NCBI RefSeq assembly: GCF_036226465.1
Contig: NZ_CP108476.1
Location: forward strand, 1,736,001-1,800,000
Origin: Kitasatospora sp. NBC_01250
Lineage (GTDB): Bacteria > Actinomycetota > Actinomycetes > Streptomycetales > Streptomycetaceae
Direction: 5' to 3'
Length of the DNA: 64,000 nucleotides
In this document: positions 9,001 to 21,372 of the stretch, in pieces
How the letters are laid out: each line of letters begins with the position of its first letter
Position numbering within the stretch: the stretch's first letter is position 1
Program-made: the position numbers and the translations under genes
Notes under the pieces: generated by a model
Databases searched by the model: none
The model's input: only the letters and a program-made list of their open reading frames with translations
What the model was told of the DNA's origin: nothing

Positions 9001-11535
9001 GATCCGGCGGGCGCCGGTGCCGGCGAAGAACGCCGACCAGTCCACGGGGATGCCGCGGACGTGGGCCTGGGCGAGCGCGGCGACCGCGCTGCGCGCCTCG
9101 GGGCGGCCCGCGCGGAGAACGGGCACGAAGGCGGTCCGCTCGGCGGTGGCGGACTCCTGGGCGAGTGCGGTGAGGGTTCCATCGGGGCCCAGCTCGACGA
9201 AGGTGCGCACGCCCTGCTGCTCCAGGGTGGCGATGGCGTCGGCGAAGCGGACGGCCTCGCGGACGTGGCGCACCCAGTACTCGCGAGTGGCGAGGTCGGC
9301 GGACTGGTCGAGGGTGGAGACGATCGGGATCGTCGGGGCGTGGAAGGTCAGTTCGGCGGCGAGCGCGCGGAACTCGGCGAGCATCGGCTCCATCAGCGGG
9401 GAGTGGAACGCGTGGCTGACGATCAGGCGCTTCGTCTTGCAGCCCAGCTGCCCGGCCACCTCCAGCACCGCCTGCTCCGCGCCCGAAAGCACCACGGACG
9501 TCGGGCCGTTGACGGCGGCGATACCGACATCGGAACGGTCGGCGAGCAGCAGCGGCAGCACCTGCGCCTCGGCGGCCTGGACGGCCACCATCGCACCACC
9601 GGCGGCCAGCGCCTGCATCAGGCGGCCACGCGCGGCCACCAGCTTGGCGGCATCCGCCAGGGACAGGACCCCGGCGACGTGCGCGGCGGCCAGCTCACCG
9701 ATCGAGTGCCCCGCCAGGAAGTCCGGCCGCACTCCCCAGGACTCGACGAGGCGGAACAGCGCCACTTCGAGGGCGAAGAGCGCCGGCTGCGTGTAGGCCG
9801 TCTCGTCCAACAACGCGTCGGCCTCGCCGAGCGGCGTCTCCAGGTACTGGTCCAGCTCCACGCGGACCGCGTCGTAGGCATCGGCGAACACCGGGAACGC
9901 GCCGTACAGTTCAGCGCCCATCCCGGCCCGCTGGCTGCCCTGACCGGTGAACAGGAACGCCGTCCGCCCCTCCACCACCGAGCCCGTGACGACCTGCGCC
10001 ACCGACTCCCCCGCCGCCAACGCGGCCAGCCCGCCCAGCAGTTCGTCCCGCTCTCCCGCCAGCACCACCGCGCGGCGCTCCAGCGCCGCCCGGCCCGTCG
10101 CCAACGAGTGCGCCACATCGACCGGTTCGGCCTCCGCAGCCACCGGCAGCAACCGCTGCGCCTGCGCCCGCAGCGCCTGCTCGGTGCGCGCCGACAGGAG
10201 CACCGGGAGAACGGACGGGGCGACTGCCGCCGGAGCAGGGGGTGCCACCACGGGTGCCTGTTCCAGGATGACGTGGGCGTTGGTACCGCTCAGCCCGAAG
10301 GACGAGACACCCGCACGACGCGGACGCCCGCTCCGCGGCCACACCCGCTCCTCCGCCAACAGCGCCACCGCACCCGACGACCAGTCCACCTGCGACGTCG
10401 GCTCATCAATGTGCAGACTGCGCGGCAACACCCCATGCCCCATCGCCAACACCATCTTGATCACACCCGCCACACCCGCAGCCGCCTGCGTATGACCGAT
10501 GTTCGACTTCACCGACCCCAACCACAACGGCTGGTCGGCCGGCCGCTCCTGACCGTAGGTGGCGAGCAACGCCTGCGCCTCGATCGGATCACCCAGCGTG
10601 GTACCGGTCCCGTGCGCCTCCACCGCATCCACCCCGGACGCCACCACACCCGCATTCGCCAACGCCTGCCGAATCACCCGCTGCTGCGAAGGACCATTGG
10701 GCGCCGTCAGACCATTCGACGCACCGTCCTGATTCACCGCACTGCCACGCACCACCGCCAACACCGGATGCCCGTTGCGCTCCGCATCCGACAACCGCTC
10801 CACCAACAACATCCCCACACCCTCACCCCACCCCGTACCATCCGCACCACCCGCAAACGCCTTGCACCGACCATCCGCCGCCAACCCACCCTGACGACTG
10901 AACTCCACAAACGCACCAGGCGTCGACATCACCGTCACACCACCCACCAACGCCAACGAACACTCACCACCCCGCAACGCCTGCCCCGCCAGATGCAACG
11001 CCACCAACGACGACGAACACGCCGTGTCCACCGTCACCGCCGGCCCCTCCAGACCAAAGGTGTACGACAACCGGCCGGAGACAACGCTGGCGGCGTTGCC
11101 GGTGCCCAGGAACCCGGCGAGGTCCCGGGCGTCGTCCATCGCCAGTTGGAGGTAGTCCTGGCCGTTGGTGCCGACGAAGACGCCGGTCCGGCTGCCACGC
11201 AGCGCGGTCGGGTCGATGCCCGCCCGCTCGAACGCCTCCCAGGAGGTCTCCAGGAGCAGCCGCTGCTGCGGGTCCATGGCCAGCGCCTCGCGCGGCGAGA
11301 TCCCGAAGAAGGTCGGATCGAACTCGGCCACACCGGAGAGGAAACCGGCCCGGCGGGTGTGGGACGCGTGCGCATCGTCGGAGTCGGCGCCGAAGAGCGC
11401 GGCCAGGTCCCAACCGCGGTCGGTCGGGAAACCGGAGACCGCATCGCCACCCGCGGCCAGCAGCTGCCACAGCTCCTCGGGCGTCGCAACGCCCCCCGGG
11501 AACCGGCAGCTCATCGCCACGATCGCGATCGGCTC
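6028..11535 (-). other. Module B3: KS-AT-DH*-KR*-ACP, reduction probably lost
   Basis: KS about 11535-10260, malonyl AT 9960-9040, DH 8910-8080, KR 7400-6830, ACP 6560-6310, docking segment to the stop. The DH keeps His4184 but reads [10 protein letters not shown] instead of HxxxGxxxxP, with Asp4188 in place of glycine, and the usual YGPxFQG reads YGPALRG. The KR keeps its nucleotide motif and Tyr4803, but the catalytic serine 13 residues before it is Ala4790 (FSAAAG where other KRs here have FSSAAG). Predicted outcome: beta-ketone retained. Confidence 0.85.
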
Positions 11536-14500
11536 GTCGTCAACCGCCCGCACCGCGACCGCCGTCGGTTCAGTCTGCCCCGCACCGAGCAGCTCACCGC
11601 GCAGATGGCCGGCCAGCGCGACCGTGGTCGGGTAGTCGAACACCAGGGTGCTGGGCAGGCTCAGGGCGGTGACGGCGTTCAGGCGGTTGCGCAGCTCGAC
11701 GGCGGTCAGCGAGTCGAAGCCCAACTCACGGAACGCCTTGCCGACCTCCACGGAGTCCGGGCCGGCGTAGCCGAGCACGGCGGCCACATTGCCCCGCACC
11801 ACATCGAGCAGCGCGCGCTCCTGCTCGGCCGGGGCCAGAGCGGCCAGGCGATGCGCGAGGGTACCGGCGGCGAGGTCGTCGCCGGCCGCGGGAGCGGCCT
11901 GCTCGATCGCCGTGCGGGCCTCGGGCAGTTCGTCGAAGAGGCGGGTGGGCCGAGCGGCGGCGAAGGAGGGTGCGAACCGCGCCCAGTCCAGGTCCGCGGC
12001 GGCCACCGCGGTGTCCCTGGTGGAGAGCGCGCGGTGCAGGAAGGCCAGCGCCAACTCCGGTGCCATGGTGCCCAGGCCGCCACGGCGCAGGCGCTCGGCC
12101 AGGCCCTCGTCATCGGCCATGCCGCCCTGGGCCCATGGGCCCCAGGCGATCGCGGTGGCGGGCAGGCCGTCGGCCCGGCGCTGCTCGGCCAGCGCGTCCA
12201 GGTAGGCGTTGGCCGCCGCGTAGTTGGCCTGCCCCGCGCTGCCGATGGTGCCCGCGATCGAGGAGAAGAGCACGAACGCGCTGAGCTCGCCGGTCAGTTC
12301 GTGCAGATTGCGGGCGGCGTCCACCTTGGGCCGGGCCACGGCGGCGAACCGCTCGGCCGTCAGGCCGTCGAGTACCCCGTCGTCCAGCACCCCGGCGGTG
12401 TGGAAGACCGCCGAGACCGGGTGCGCCGCCAACAGCTCGGCCAGCGCCGCCCGGTCGGCCACATCACACGCCACCACCGTCGCCGTGGCACCCAACGCGC
12501 CCAGCTCGGCGACCAGTTCGGCCGCACCCGGGGCGTCCGGGCCACGCCGACCGGCGAGCACCAGCTGCTCGGCACCGTTGCGGGCCAGCCAACGCGCCAC
12601 CTCCGCGCCCAACGCGCCCGTGCCACCGGTGACCAGGGTGGTGCCCGTCGGCTGCCAGCCGACGGCCTCACCGGGTGCCGAGCGCAGCAGACGTCGGGCG
12701 AAGACGCCCGAGGTGCGCACCGCGAGCTGATCCTCGCCGACCGCACCGCCCAGCGCACCGAGCAGGCGGCTCAGCACCCGGTCGTCCGCGATCACCGGCA
12801 GGTCGACCAGGCCGCCCCAGCGGTCGGGGTGTTCCAGTGCCGCCACCCGCCCCAGGCCCCAGAGTTGGGCCTGGACGGGGTTGGCCAGCCGCTCGGCGGG
12901 CGCGATCGAGACGGCGCCGCGGGTCAGGCACCACAGCGGCGCCGCGACCCCGGCATCGCCCAGTGCCTGGACCAGCGCCAGCGTCCCGGGGACGGCCGTC
13001 TGCTCGTCCAGGGCGAGCAGCGAGAGCACGCCGGTCGGCGCTTCGGCATCGGCCAGTGGCCGCAGACGCTCGGCGAGCCGGCGGCGGTCGGCATCCGCCA
13101 CCGCGACGTCGATCCGGTGCACCTCGACGCCGCGGTCGACCAGCAGGTGCAAGGTGTCCAGCGCCACGGCGTCCTCGACGCTGCCGACCGGCACCACCAC
13201 CAGCCAGCGCCCCGACGGTGCGGCAGCGCCGGCATCGGCGACCAGCTGCCACCCGGCCTGGTAGCGCCAGCCGTCCACCGTGGTGCGCTCCCGGTGCCGG
13301 CGGCGCCAGGTGGACAGTGCGGGCAACAGGGTGCCCAGCGGCCCCTCGCTGCGGGCCTCGACGTCGAGCGTCGCCGCGAGCGTGTCCAGGTCCCCGCGCT
13401 CCACCGCCTGCCAGAACTCCGCGTCCACCGGGTCGGCGGCCGGTCCGCCGGCGGCCTGCGCCGCGGACTCCAGCCAGTACCAGGCGTGTTGGAAGGCATA
13501 GGTGGGCAGGTCGACCCGGCGGGCGTTCCGGCCGGCGAAGAAGGCCGGCCAGTCCACGGCCGCGCCACGGGCGTGCAGCCGGGCGAGAGCGGTCGTGAGG
13601 GTGCGGACCTCGGGGCGGTCGGCGCGCAGCGCGGGCGCGAAGGCGGTCCCCTCGGCGGTGGCGCTCTCCTGGCCCATCGCGCTGAGCACGCCGTCGGGGC
13701 CCAGCTCGACGAAGGTGCGCACGCCCTGCTGCTCCAGGGTGGCGATCGCGTCGGCGAAGCGGACGGCCTCGCGGACGTGGCGCACCCAGTACTCGGGGGT
13801 GGCGAGGTCGGCGGACTGGTCGAGGGTGGAGACGATCGGGATCGTCGGGGCGTGGAAGGTCAGTTCGGCGGCGAGCGCGCGGAACTCGGCGAGCATCGGC
13901 TCCATCAGCGGGGAGTGGAACGCGTGGCTGACGGTCAGGCGCCTGGTCTTGCAGCCCAGCTGCCCGGCCACCTCCAGCACCGCCTGCTCGGCGCCCGAAA
14001 GCACCACGGACGTCGGACCGTTGACAGCGGCGATACCGACATCGGAGCGGTCGGCGAGCAGCGGCAGCACCTGCGCCTCGGCGGCCTGCACGGCCACCAT
14101 CGCACCACCGGCAGGCAGCGCCTGCATCAGGCGGCCACGCGCGGCCACCAGCTTGGCGGCGTCAGTGAGGGAGAGGACACCGGCGACGTGCGCGGCAGCC
14201 AGCTCACCGATCGAGTGCCCCGCCAGGAAATCCGGCCGCACGCCCCAGGATCGGAGGAGACGGAACAGCGCCACTTCGAGGGCGAAGAGCGCCGGCTGCG
14301 TGTAGGCCGTCTCGTCCAACAACGCGTCGGCCTCGCCGAGCGGCGTCTGAAGATGCTGGTCCAGCTCCGCGCGGACCGCGTCGTACGCCTCGGCGAACAC
14401 CGGGAAAGCGCCGTACAGTTCAGCGCCCATCCCGGCCCGCTGGCTGCCCTGACCGGTGAACAGGAAGGCGAGCCTGCCCGGCGCCACCGTGCCGCGGACC

Positions 14501-17500
14501 GCCCCCGCAGCCGGCTCGCCCGCGGCCAGCAGGCCCAGTGCGCGCAGGAGTTCGTCGCGGTCCTCGGCGACCAGTACCGCGCGGTGCTCCAGGGCGGCCC
14601 GGGTGGTGGCCAACGAGTAGGCCACATCGGCCGGTTCGGCGGCCGGCTGGTTCACCAGGAAGGTGCGCAGCCGCTCGGCCTGGGCCCGCAGCGCCTCGCC
14701 GCTCCGCGCCGACAGCAGCCACGGCAGCACGGCCGCGTGCACCGCCTCGGCGGCGGCCGGAGCCTGCGCGGCAGGGGCGGCCGGGGCCTGCTCAAGGATG
14801 GTGTGCGCGTTGGTGCCGCTGATGCCGAAGGAGGAGACCGCCGCGCGACGCGGGCGCTCGCTCCGCGGCCAGGGCCGTGCCTCGGTCAGCAGTTCGACCG
14901 CACCGGCGGCCCAGTCGACGGTGGGCGAGGGCTCGTCCACATGGAGGGTGCGCGGCAGCACGCCGTGCCGCATCGCCATCACCATCTTGATGATGCCCGC
15001 GACACCGGCGGCGGCCTGGGTGTGGCCGATGTTGGACTTGACCGAACCGAGCCAGAGGGGTTCGTCCTGCGCGCGCTCGCGGCCGTAGGTGGCCAGCAGC
15101 GCCTGCGCCTCGATCGGGTCGCCCAGCGTGGTGCCGGTGCCGTGCGCCTCCACCGCGTCGACCTGGTCGGCGGTCAGGCGGGCGTTCACCAGTGCTTGGC
15201 GGATCACCCGCTGCTGCGACGGGCCGTTGGGGGCCGTGAGGCCGTTGGACGCTCCGTCCTGGTTGACCGCGGAGCCGCGCACCACGGCGAGCACCGGGTG
15301 CCCGTGGCGCCGCGCGTCCGAGAGGCGCTCGACCAGCAGCATGCCCGCGCCCTCGCCCCAGCCGGTGCCGTCGGCAGCGGCGGCGAAGGACTTGCAGCGC
15401 CCGTCGGCCGACAGGCCGCGCTGGCGGCTGAAGTCGACGAAGGTCTCGGGCGTGCCCATCACCGCCACGCCGCCCGCGAGCGCCATCGTGCACTCGCCGC
15501 TGCGCAGCGCCTGGATCGCCCAGTGCAGCGCCACCAGCGAGGACGAGCAGGCGGTGTCGACCGTCACCGCCGGGCCTTCGAGACCGAAGGTGTAGGCGAC
15601 CCGACCGGAGACGATGCTGCCGGAGTTGCCCGTGCCCAGGTAGCCCTCGACGCCCTCGGGCAGCTCGCTGATGCCGGAGGTGTAGTCGTGGTACATCAGA
15701 CCGGCGAAGACGCCGGTGCGGCTGCCCTTGAGCGAGGCCGGGTCGATGCCCGCCCGCTCGATCGCCTCCCAGGAGACCTCGAGGAGCAGGCGCTGCTGCG
15801 GGTCCATCGCCAGCGCCTCGCGCGGCGAGATCCCGAAGAACGCCGGGTCGAAGAGACCCGCGTCGTGCAGGAAGCCGCCCTCGCGGGCGTAGCTGGTGCC
15901 CTGGTGGTCGGGGTCGGGGTGGTAGAGGTTCTCGATGTCCCAGCCGCGGCCGGCCGGGAAGCCGGAGATCGCGTCCTCGCCGGAGAAGACCAGCTGCCAC
16001 AGGTCCTCGGGCGACTCGACACCGCCGGGGTAGCGGCAGGCCATGCCGACGATCGCGATCGGGTCGTCGGCCAGGGCGCTCGGGGCGGCCGGGGCGGCCG
16101 GGCCGGTGGTAGCGGGGTCCGTGGCGTCGCCCAGCAGCTCGGCGAGCAGGAAGGCGGCCAGGGCCGGCGGGCTCGGGTAGTCGAAGATCAGCGTGGCGGG
16201 CAGCCGCAGGCCGGTGGCACCGTTCAGCTCGTTGCGCAGCTCGACCGCCGTCAGCGAGTCGAAGCCCAGCTCCTTGAAGGCCCGACTGCCTTCGACGGCG
16301 CTCGCGTCGGCGTAGCCGAGCACGGACGCCACCCGGCCGCAGACCAGCTCCAGCAGCGCGGGCTCGCGCTCACCGGCCGGCAGCGCCAGCAGATGGGCGG
16401 TCAGCTCCGAGCCACCGGCCGCGCCCGACCGGGCGGCCCGGCGGGCGGGCGCCCGCAGCAGCCCGCGCAGCAGCGGCACGACCGCGCGGCTCGCGTCCTT
16501 GCGCAGCGCGGCCAGGTCCAGCCGCATCGGGACCACGGTCGCGGCCCCGGTGCCGAGGGCGGCGTCGAAGAGCGCCAGGCCCTCGGCGGCGGTGAGCCCC
16601 TGCACGCCCGAGCGCGCCATCCGGTCGACGTCGCCGTCACCGAGCGCGGCGGCCATGCCGGCGCCTTCGGCCCACAGGCCCCAGGCGAGCGAGGTGGCGG
16701 CCAGGCCCTGGGCGCGGCGCCGGCTGGCGAGTGCGTCCAGGAAGACGTTGGCAGCGGCGTAGTTGCCCTGGCCCGGGCCACCGAAGGTACCGGCGGCGGA
16801 CGAGAAGAGGACGAACGCGCTGAGCCCGTCGGTGAGTTCGTGCAGGTTGAGGGCCGCGTCCAGCTTCGGGCGCAGCACCGTGTCCAGCCGCTCGGGGGTC
16901 AGCGAGGAGACGATCCCGTCGTCCAGCACCCCCGCGGTGTGCACCACCGCCGACACCGGGTGCACCGCCAACAGCTCGGCCAGCGCAGCACGGTCCGCCA
17001 CATCGCACGCCGCGACGACCGCGCTGGCGCCCAACGCGGCCAGTTCGGCCACCAGTTCGGCCGCCCCCGACGCCTGCGCACCACGACGCGACACCAACAG
17101 CAGGCTCCGCACCCCGTGTTCGGCCACCAGATGCCGGGCCACCAGACCGCCCAGGGTGCCCGAGGCACCCGTCACCAGCACCGTGCCGTCCGCATCGAAG
17201 ACCGGCGACGACTCGACCGGCGCCGCCACCCGCGCGAGGCGGGGCACCAGGACCTCGCCCGCGCGGACGGCGAGTTCCGGCTCGTCGGTGGCCAGCGCAG
17301 CGGTCGGCAGCTCCGGGGAGGCGCCGTCGGCCGGAAGGTCGAGCAGGACGAAGCGGCCAGGGTTCTCGGACTGCGCCGAGCGCACCAGACCCCAGACCGG
17401 CGCGTGCGCCAGGTCGGTGACGCCGCTCGCGTCGACCGCCACCGCACCCCGGGTCACCAGCACCAGCCGCGAACCGGCGAACCGCTCGTCCGCCAGCCAC

Positions 17501-20500
17501 TCCTGCACCACCGCAAGCACGCTGTGCAGGGCCTCACGCACTTCAGCAGAGCCGACCCCGGGGGTCGGGACGAGGGGGAGGAAGACCGTCTCCGGGGCGG
17601 CCAGGCCGTCGTCCACCGCCGCACCCAACGCGGCGAGGTCGGCGAAGTGGTCCGCACCGAACAACTCGGCGCCCAGCACCGCCCAGCGCCCGGCCGGGGA
17701 CTCCGACACCGACACCGACACCGCGAGCGGCTGCCAGGCCACCTGGAAGAGCGAGTCCGTGAAGCCGCCCCGGGTCGCGCGCACCTGCTCCTCGGAGACC
17801 TCGCGCAGCACCAGCGAGTCGACCGAGGCGACCGGCCGACCGGTCTCGTCGGCCAGCTCCAGCGTGATCGCTTTCGGTCCGGTACGCGACAGGCGGGCGC
17901 GCAGCACGGTGGCACCCCAGGCGTGGAGCGAGACGCCGCTCCACGCGAACGGGATCCGGCCGCGCCCGGTGTCGTCCAGCAGGTTGCCGACGCCGACCGC
18001 GTGCAGTGCGGCATCCAGCAGCGCCGGGTGCAGGCCGAAGGCAGCAGCACCGTCGCGGGCCTCCTCGGGCAGCGCCACCTCGGCGAACACCTCGTCGGCC
18101 CGCCGCCAGGCGGCCCGCAGGCCGCGGAAGACCGGGCCGTAGCCGAAACCGGCCGTGGTGAGGCGCTCGTAGAGGTCCGTGACGTCGACGGCCTCCGCAC
18201 CGGCCGGCGGCCAGGCGGCCGGTGCGGTGAACGGCTCCGCAGGGCTGCCGGGGGCGACCACACCGGTGGCGTGCCGGGTCCACGGCTCCTCGGCCTCGGC
18301 ATCCTCCGGCCGCGAGTGCAGGCTCAGCGGGCGGCGTCCCGATTCGTCCACCGCGCCCAGGGCGAGGCGCAGTTGGACACCGCCCTGGGCGCCCAGGACC
18401 AGCGGGGCCTCCAGCGTCAGCTCCTCCAGCAGCGAGCAGCCCACCTGGTCGCCGGTGCGGATCGCCAGCTCCACGAACGCGGTGCCCGGCAGCAGCACCG
18501 AGCCCAGCACGACGTGGTCGGCGAGCCACGGCTGGGCCTGCACGGAGAGCCGGCCGGTGAACACCAGGCCGTCCCAGTGCGGGAGTTCGACGCTCGCGCC
18601 GAGCAGCGGGTGCCCGGCGGCGACCAGCCCGAGCGAGGCGGGGTCGCCCGTCGGGGCGCCGCCTTCGAGCCAGTAGCGCTGGCGCTGGAAGGGGTAGGTG
18701 GGCAGGTCGATCCGGCGGGCGCCGGTGCCTGCGAAGAACGCCGACCAGTCCACGGGGATGCCGCGGACGTGGGCCTGGGCGAGCGCGGTGACCGCGCTGC
18801 GCACCTCGGGGCGGCCCGCGCGGAGAACGGGCACGAGGGCGGTCCGCTCGGCGGTGGCGGACTCCTGGGCGAGTGCGGTGAGGGTTCCATCGGGGCCCAG
18901 CTCGACGAAGGTACGCACGCCCTGCTGCTCCAGGGTGGCGATGGCGTCGGCGAAGCGGACGGCCTCGCGGACGTGGCGCACCCAGTACTCGGGGGTGGCG
19001 AGGTCGGCGGACTGGTCGAGGGTGGAGACGATCGGGATCGTCGGGGCGTGGAAGGTCAGTTCGGCGGCGATCGCGCGGAACTCGGCGAGCATCGGCTCCA
19101 TCAGCGGGGAGTGGAACGCGTGGCTGACGGTCAGGCGCTTGGTCTTGCGGTCCAGCTGCGCCGCAACGTCGAGCACCGCCTGCTCGGCGCCCGAAAGCAC
19201 CACGGACGTCGGGCCGTTGACGGCGGCGATACCGACATCGGAGCGGCCGTCGAGCAGCGACAGCACCTCCGCCTCGCTCGCCTGCACGGCCACCATCGCA
19301 CCACCGGCAGGCAGCGCCTGCATCAGGCGGCCACGCGCGGCCACCAACCGCGCCGCATCCGCCAGGGACAGGACGCCCGCGACGTGCGCGGCGGCCAGCT
19401 CACCGATCGAGTGACCGGCCAGGAAGTCCGGCCGCACACCCCAGGACTCGACCAGCCGGAACAGCGCCACTTCGAGGGCAAAGAGCGCCGGCTGCGTGTA
19501 GGCCGTCTCGTCGATCAACGCGTCGGCCTCGCCGAGCGGCGTCTCCAGGTACTGGTCCAGCTCCGCGCAGACCGCGTCGTACGCCTCCGCGAACACCGGG
19601 AACGCGCCGTACAGTTCAGCGCCCATCCCGGCCCGCTGGCTGCCCTGACCGGTGAACAGGAACGCCGTCCGCCCCTCCACCACCGAGCCCGTGACGACCT
19701 GCGCCAGCGACTCCCCCGCCGCCAACGCGGCCAGCCCGCCCAGCAGTTCGTCCCGCTCCCCCGCCAGCACCACCGCACGCCGCTCCAGCGCCGCCCGGCC
19801 CGTCGCCAACGAGTGCGCCACATCGACCGGTTCGGCCTGCGCAGCCACCGGCAACAACCGCTCCGCCTGCGCCCGCAGCGCGTCCGCGTCCCGCGCCGAG
19901 AGGACCACCGGCAGCACCGACGGCGACACCGCCGCCTCGGTGACCGGCTCCGGCGCGCTCTCCGGCGCCTGCTCCAGGATCGTGTGCGCATTCGTGCCGC
20001 TCACGCCGAACGCCGAGATCCCGGCCCGGCGCGGCTCGTCGGTCGCCGGCCAGTCGACGGCCTCGGTGAGCAGCGAGACCGCGCCCGCCGTCCAGTCCAC
20101 GTGCGGGGTCGGCTCGTCCACGTGCAGGGTCGGCGGCAGCACGCCGTGCCGCATCGCCATGACCATCTTGATCACGCCCGCGACACCGGCCGCCGCCTGG
20201 GTGTGACCGATGTTCGACTTGAGCGAGCCCAGCCGCAACGGCCGCTCCGCGGGCCGGTCCTGGCCGTAGGTGGCGAGCAGCGCCTGCGCCTCGATCGGGT
20301 CGCCGAGGGTGGTGCCGGTGCCGTGCGCCTCGACCGCGTCGACCTGCTCGGGCTTCAGGCGCGCGTTCTCCAGCGCCTGGCGGATCACCCGTTGCTGGGA
20401 GGGGCCGTTCGGGGCCGTCAGACCGTTGGACGCGCCGTCCTGGTTGACGGCCGAGCCGCGCACGATCGCCAGCACCGGGTGCCCGTTGCGCCGGGCGTCG

Positions 20501-21351
20501 GAGAGCCGCTCGACCAGCAGCATGCCGACGCCCTCGGACCAGCCGGTGCCGTCGGCCCCGGCCGCGAAGGCCTTGCAGCGGCCGTCGGCGGCCAGGCCGT
20601 GCTGGCGGCTGAACTCGACGAAGACGTCCGGGGTGGCCAGCACCGTCACGCCGCCGGCCAGTGCCAACGAGCACTCGCCGTTGCGCAGCGCCTGCACGGC
20701 CAGGTGCAGCGAGACCAGCGAGGAGGAGCAGGCGGTGTCGACCGTGACGGCCGGGCCCTCGAAGCCGAAGGTGTAGGAGACCCGGCCGGAGACGACGGCC
20801 GCCGCGTTGCCGGTGAGCAGGTAGCCCTCGACCCCGTCCGGCAGCTGGTCGGCCACGCCCGCGTAGCCGGAGGCGGAGGCGCCGACGAAGACGCCGGTGC
20901 GGCTGCCGCGCAGCGCCGAGGGGTCGAGTCCGGCCCGCTCGAACGCCTCCCAGGAGGTCTCAAGGAGCAGGCGCTGCTGCGGGTCCATGGCGAGTGCCTC
21001 GCGCGGCGAGATGCCGAAGAACGCCGGGTCGAAGCGGTCGGCGCCGGCCAGGAACCCGCCGCCGCGGGCGTAGAAGGTGCCCTGGCGGTCGGGGTCCTCG
21101 TCGTACAGGTCGGCGAGCTGCCAGCCGCGGTCGGCCGGGAACTCGCCGATCGCGTCGCCGCCTTCGGCGACCAGTCGCCACAGCGCCTCGGGTGATGCCA
21201 CGCCGCCCGGGAACCGGCAGCTCATCGCGACGATCGCGATCGGCTCCTTCGCGGCCGCGATCAGCTGCTGGTTCTGCCGCCGCAGCCGCTCGGTCTCCTT
21301 GATGGAGGCCCGGAGCGCGGCAACGACTTTTTCGTTCGGCGTGGTCATCAT
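6028..21351 (-). CDS. Type I polyketide synthase PKS-B: three modules
   Basis: A 5107-residue synthase performing three malonyl extensions. Order: N-terminal docking helix (1-35, NEKVVAALR type); module B1 KS-AT-DH-KR-ACP (36-1762); B2 KS-AT-KR-ACP (1763-3272); B3 KS-AT-DH-KR-ACP (3273 to about 5010); C-terminal docking segment ending [15 protein letters not shown] cysteines are at 208, 1935 and 3445. All three AT domains have the GHSIGE/HAFH malonyl signature. B1 should give a double bond and B2 a hydroxyl. B3 has an altered DH motif and lacks the KR catalytic serine, so it probably leaves a ketone. The start has two adjacent ATG codons (21351 and 21348); GGAG lies at better spacing for the second. 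PKS-C ends 21 bp upstream, so the two are co-transcribed. Its docking ends match PKS-C before it and PKS-A after it. Confidence 0.97.
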   Translation of the reverse strand: MMTTPNEKVVAALRASIKETERLRRQNQQLIAAAKEPIAIVAMSCRFPGGVASPEALWRLVAEGGDAIGEFPADRGWQLADLYDEDPDRQGTFYARGGGFLAGADRFDPAFFGISPREALAMDPQQRLLLETSWEAFERAGLDPSALRGSRTGVFVGASASGYAGVADQLPDGVEGYLLTGNAAAVVSGRVSYTFGFEGPAVTVDTACSSSLVSLHLAVQALRNGECSLALAGGVTVLATPDVFVEFSRQHGLAADGRCKAFAAGADGTGWSEGVGMLLVERLSDARRNGHPVLAIVRGSAVNQDGASNGLTAPNGPSQQRVIRQALENARLKPEQVDAVEAHGTGTTLGDPIEAQALLATYGQDRPAERPLRLGSLKSNIGHTQAAAGVAGVIKMVMAMRHGVLPPTLHVDEPTPHVDWTAGAVSLLTEAVDWPATDEPRRAGISAFGVSGTNAHTILEQAPESAPEPVTEAAVSPSVLPVVLSARDADALRAQAERLLPVAAQAEPVDVAHSLATGRAALERRAVVLAGERDELLGGLAALAAGESLAQVVTGSVVEGRTAFLFTGQGSQRAGMGAELYGAFPVFAEAYDAVCAELDQYLETPLGEADALIDETAYTQPALFALEVALFRLVESWGVRPDFLAGHSIGELAAAHVAGVLSLADAARLVAARGRLMQALPAGGAMVAVQASEAEVLSLLDGRSDVGIAAVNGPTSVVLSGAEQAVLDVAAQLDRKTKRLTVSHAFHSPLMEPMLAEFRAIAAELTFHAPTIPIVSTLDQSADLATPEYWVRHVREAVRFADAIATLEQQGVRTFVELGPDGTLTALAQESATAERTALVPVLRAGRPEVRSAVTALAQAHVRGIPVDWSAFFAGTGARRIDLPTYPFQRQRYWLEGGAPTGDPASLGLVAAGHPLLGASVELPHWDGLVFTGRLSVQAQPWLADHVVLGSVLLPGTAFVELAIRTGDQVGCSLLEELTLEAPLVLGAQGGVQLRLALGAVDESGRRPLSLHSRPEDAEAEEPWTRHATGVVAPGSPAEPFTAPAAWPPAGAEAVDVTDLYERLTTAGFGYGPVFRGLRAAWRRADEVFAEVALPEEARDGAAAFGLHPALLDAALHAVGVGNLLDDTGRGRIPFAWSGVSLHAWGATVLRARLSRTGPKAITLELADETGRPVASVDSLVLREVSEEQVRATRGGFTDSLFQVAWQPLAVSVSVSESPAGRWAVLGAELFGADHFADLAALGAAVDDGLAAPETVFLPLVPTPGVGSAEVREALHSVLAVVQEWLADERFAGSRLVLVTRGAVAVDASGVTDLAHAPVWGLVRSAQSENPGRFVLLDLPADGASPELPTAALATDEPELAVRAGEVLVPRLARVAAPVESSPVFDADGTVLVTGASGTLGGLVARHLVAEHGVRSLLLVSRRGAQASGAAELVAELAALGASAVVAACDVADRAALAELLAVHPVSAVVHTAGVLDDGIVSSLTPERLDTVLRPKLDAALNLHELTDGLSAFVLFSSAAGTFGGPGQGNYAAANVFLDALASRRRAQGLAATSLAWGLWAEGAGMAAALGDGDVDRMARSGVQGLTAAEGLALFDAALGTGAATVVPMRLDLAALRKDASRAVVPLLRGLLRAPARRAARSGAAGGSELTAHLLALPAGEREPALLELVCGRVASVLGYADASAVEGSRAFKELGFDSLTAVELRNELNGATGLRLPATLIFDYPSPPALAAFLLAELLGDATDPATTGPAAPAAPSALADDPIAIVGMACRYPGGVESPEDLWQLVFSGEDAISGFPAGRGWDIENLYHPDPDHQGTSYAREGGFLHDAGLFDPAFFGISPREALAMDPQQRLLLEVSWEAIERAGIDPASLKGSRTGVFAGLMYHDYTSGISELPEGVEGYLGTGNSGSIVSGRVAYTFGLEGPAVTVDTACSSSLVALHWAIQALRSGECTMALAGGVAVMGTPETFVDFSRQRGLSADGRCKSFAAAADGTGWGEGAGMLLVERLSDARRHGHPVLAVVRGSAVNQDGASNGLTAPNGPSQQRVIRQALVNARLTADQVDAVEAHGTGTTLGDPIEAQALLATYGRERAQDEPLWLGSVKSNIGHTQAAAGVAGIIKMVMAMRHGVLPRTLHVDEPSPTVDWAAGAVELLTEARPWPRSERPRRAAVSSFGISGTNAHTILEQAPAAPAAQAPAAAEAVHAAVLPWLLSARSGEALRAQAERLRTFLVNQPAAEPADVAYSLATTRAALEHRAVLVAEDRDELLRALGLLAAGEPAAGAVRGTVAPGRLAFLFTGQGSQRAGMGAELYGAFPVFAEAYDAVRAELDQHLQTPLGEADALLDETAYTQPALFALEVALFRLLRSWGVRPDFLAGHSIGELAAAHVAGVLSLTDAAKLVAARGRLMQALPAGGAMVAVQAAEAQVLPLLADRSDVGIAAVNGPTSVVLSGAEQAVLEVAGQLGCKTRRLTVSHAFHSPLMEPMLAEFRALAAELTFHAPTIPIVSTLDQSADLATPEYWVRHVREAVRFADAIATLEQQGVRTFVELGPDGVLSAMGQESATAEGTAFAPALRADRPEVRTLTTALARLHARGAAVDWPAFFAGRNARRVDLPTYAFQHAWYWLESAAQAAGGPAADPVDAEFWQAVERGDLDTLAATLDVEARSEGPLGTLLPALSTWRRRHRERTTVDGWRYQAGWQLVADAGAAAPSGRWLVVVPVGSVEDAVALDTLHLLVDRGVEVHRIDVAVADADRRRLAERLRPLADAEAPTGVLSLLALDEQTAVPGTLALVQALGDAGVAAPLWCLTRGAVSIAPAERLANPVQAQLWGLGRVAALEHPDRWGGLVDLPVIADDRVLSRLLGALGGAVGEDQLAVRTSGVFARRLLRSAPGEAVGWQPTGTTLVTGGTGALGAEVARWLARNGAEQLVLAGRRGPDAPGAAELVAELGALGATATVVACDVADRAALAELLAAHPVSAVFHTAGVLDDGVLDGLTAERFAAVARPKVDAARNLHELTGELSAFVLFSSIAGTIGSAGQANYAAANAYLDALAEQRRADGLPATAIAWGPWAQGGMADDEGLAERLRRGGLGTMAPELALAFLHRALSTRDTAVAAADLDWARFAPSFAAARPTRLFDELPEARTAIEQAAPAAGDDLAAGTLAHRLAALAPAEQERALLDVVRGNVAAVLGYAGPDSVEVGKAFRELGFDSLTAVELRNRLNAVTALSLPSTLVFDYPTTVALAGHLRGELLGAGQTEPTAVAVRAVDDEPIAIVAMSCRFPGGVATPEELWQLLAAGGDAVSGFPTDRGWDLAALFGADSDDAHASHTRRAGFLSGVAEFDPTFFGISPREALAMDPQQRLLLETSWEAFERAGIDPTALRGSRTGVFVGTNGQDYLQLAMDDARDLAGFLGTGNAASVVSGRLSYTFGLEGPAVTVDTACSSSLVALHLAGQALRGGECSLALVGGVTVMSTPGAFVEFSRQGGLAADGRCKAFAGGADGTGWGEGVGMLLVERLSDAERNGHPVLAVVRGSAVNQDGASNGLTAPNGPSQQRVIRQALANAGVVASGVDAVEAHGTGTTLGDPIEAQALLATYGQERPADQPLWLGSVKSNIGHTQAAAGVAGVIKMVLAMGHGVLPRSLHIDEPTSQVDWSSGAVALLAEERVWPRSGRPRRAGVSSFGLSGTNAHVILEQAPVVAPPAPAAVAPSVLPVLLSARTEQALRAQAQRLLPVAAEAEPVDVAHSLATGRAALERRAVVLAGERDELLGGLAALAAGESVAQVVTGSVVEGRTAFLFTGQGSQRAGMGAELYGAFPVFADAYDAVRVELDQYLETPLGEADALLDETAYTQPALFALEVALFRLVESWGVRPDFLAGHSIGELAAAHVAGVLSLADAAKLVAARGRLMQALAAGGAMVAVQAAEAQVLPLLLADRSDVGIAAVNGPTSVVLSGAEQAVLEVAGQLGCKTKRLIVSHAFHSPLMEPMLAEFRALAAELTFHAPTIPIVSTLDQSADLATREYWVRHVREAVRFADAIATLEQQGVRTFVELGPDGTLTALAQESATAERTAFVPVLRAGRPEARSAVAALAQAHVRGIPVDWSAFFAGTGARRIDLPTYPFQRQRYWVQPSALPAATDVAAAGLASAGHPLLGAAVELPDSDGFLFTGRLTLDTHPWLSDHAVGDTVLLPETAFVELAVRAGDQVGCGLLEELTVEVPLVLPEEGALQLHLVVGGPEQASGRRSLALYARPESAMASEPWTRHASGALAVAATSALPAPVPLDPAAWPPAGAVELPVEGHYERQASAGRWYGPALRGLRKAWQHGDTVFATVELPEELRTAADAYGLHPALLDAALHALSLDPASTGPASLAPFAWRGLTLHAGGATELRVRLTPTGPAEVSLAATDESGTPVVSVQALTLRPLAAEQLAAASKAGRPDALFRIDWAPLPLPERSEVPTGTRWAVLGADRLKIGASLELAGERPEFYDGLAELQAAVAAGRPAPGTVLVSCTGEPGGNDLAAEVHTATHRALALVQGLLADDGLAGARLALLTSGAVATGTGDGPVDLVHAPLWGLVRAARIENRDRFTLVDLDDDEESRRLLPFAIACGEQEFALRAGTVRVPRLARLARPAHPAQSDEQPGSAPKLNPDGTVLITGAAGGLGALLARHLVAEHGVRHLLLTSRRGPSAPGAAELVAELTASGAEVTMAACDVADRVELAALLAEVPVAHPLTAVVHTAAVLDDGVVGALTPERVDRVLRPKVDAALHLHELTAELELDAFVLFSAAAGTLGGAGLAGYGAANVFLDALARHRHGHGLAAVSLAWGMWAERRGMAGRLSEVDLARSARGGVLPMTAEQGLALFDAALAVTGEPVLVPMRLDLNVLRALATVPDALPAPFHGLVRPPARRASVAAAAAAAEPDRATLAQQLAGRPAAEQRGALLDLVRRHVVAVLGYTSVELVGAGQAFRELGFDSLTAVELRNRLTEATGIRLPATLIFDHPTPALLAESLLAELAPDSGPAAPGLLEELDRLEAAIAALGAGEHGAVAPDDAAHARIAVRLQTLLASWNAARGSEESAGAAAIDEASDDDLFDYIDKKFGRG
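10241..11074 (-). repeat. KS tract shared with module C2 (copy 1)
   Basis: These 834 bp of the module B3 KS are nearly identical to 24905-25738 in module C2 of PKS-C, with only a few scattered differences. In coding sense the tract has many GGT, TTG and GTG codons, unlike the C-ending codons around it. It appears to be a recent copy or conversion tract. Confidence 0.85.
11536..16065 (-). other. Module B2: KS-AT(malonyl)-KR(B)-ACP
   Basis: KS about 16065-14790 (Cys1935), AT 14470-13570 with GHSIGE and HAFH, KR structural part from about 13440 and catalytic part 12650-12090, ACP 11840-11600. The KR carries LDD (B type) and an intact Ser/Tyr pair, so it should leave a B-type hydroxyl on an unsubstituted carbon pair. 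Confidence 0.88.
16066..21351 (-). other. Module B1: KS-AT(malonyl)-DH-KR(B)-ACP
   Basis: The N-terminal docking helix precedes KS 21246-19970, AT 19670-18760 (GHSIGE, HAFH), DH 18612-17770 with an intact [10 protein letters not shown] motif and the DAALH aspartate, KR catalytic part 17190-16600 with LDD, and ACP 16370-16140. A B-type KR before an active DH normally gives a trans double bond. Confidence 0.88.
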
Positions 21352-21372
21352 GGGCTCCGCACTTCGGACGGT

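Noticed and set aside
6175..21195. Plus-strand open frame of about 5000 residues opposite PKS-B
   Set aside because: It mirrors the PKS-B coding frame; translation is Gly/Arg/Gln/His-rich with no domain motif. High third-position G+C keeps the antisense frame open.
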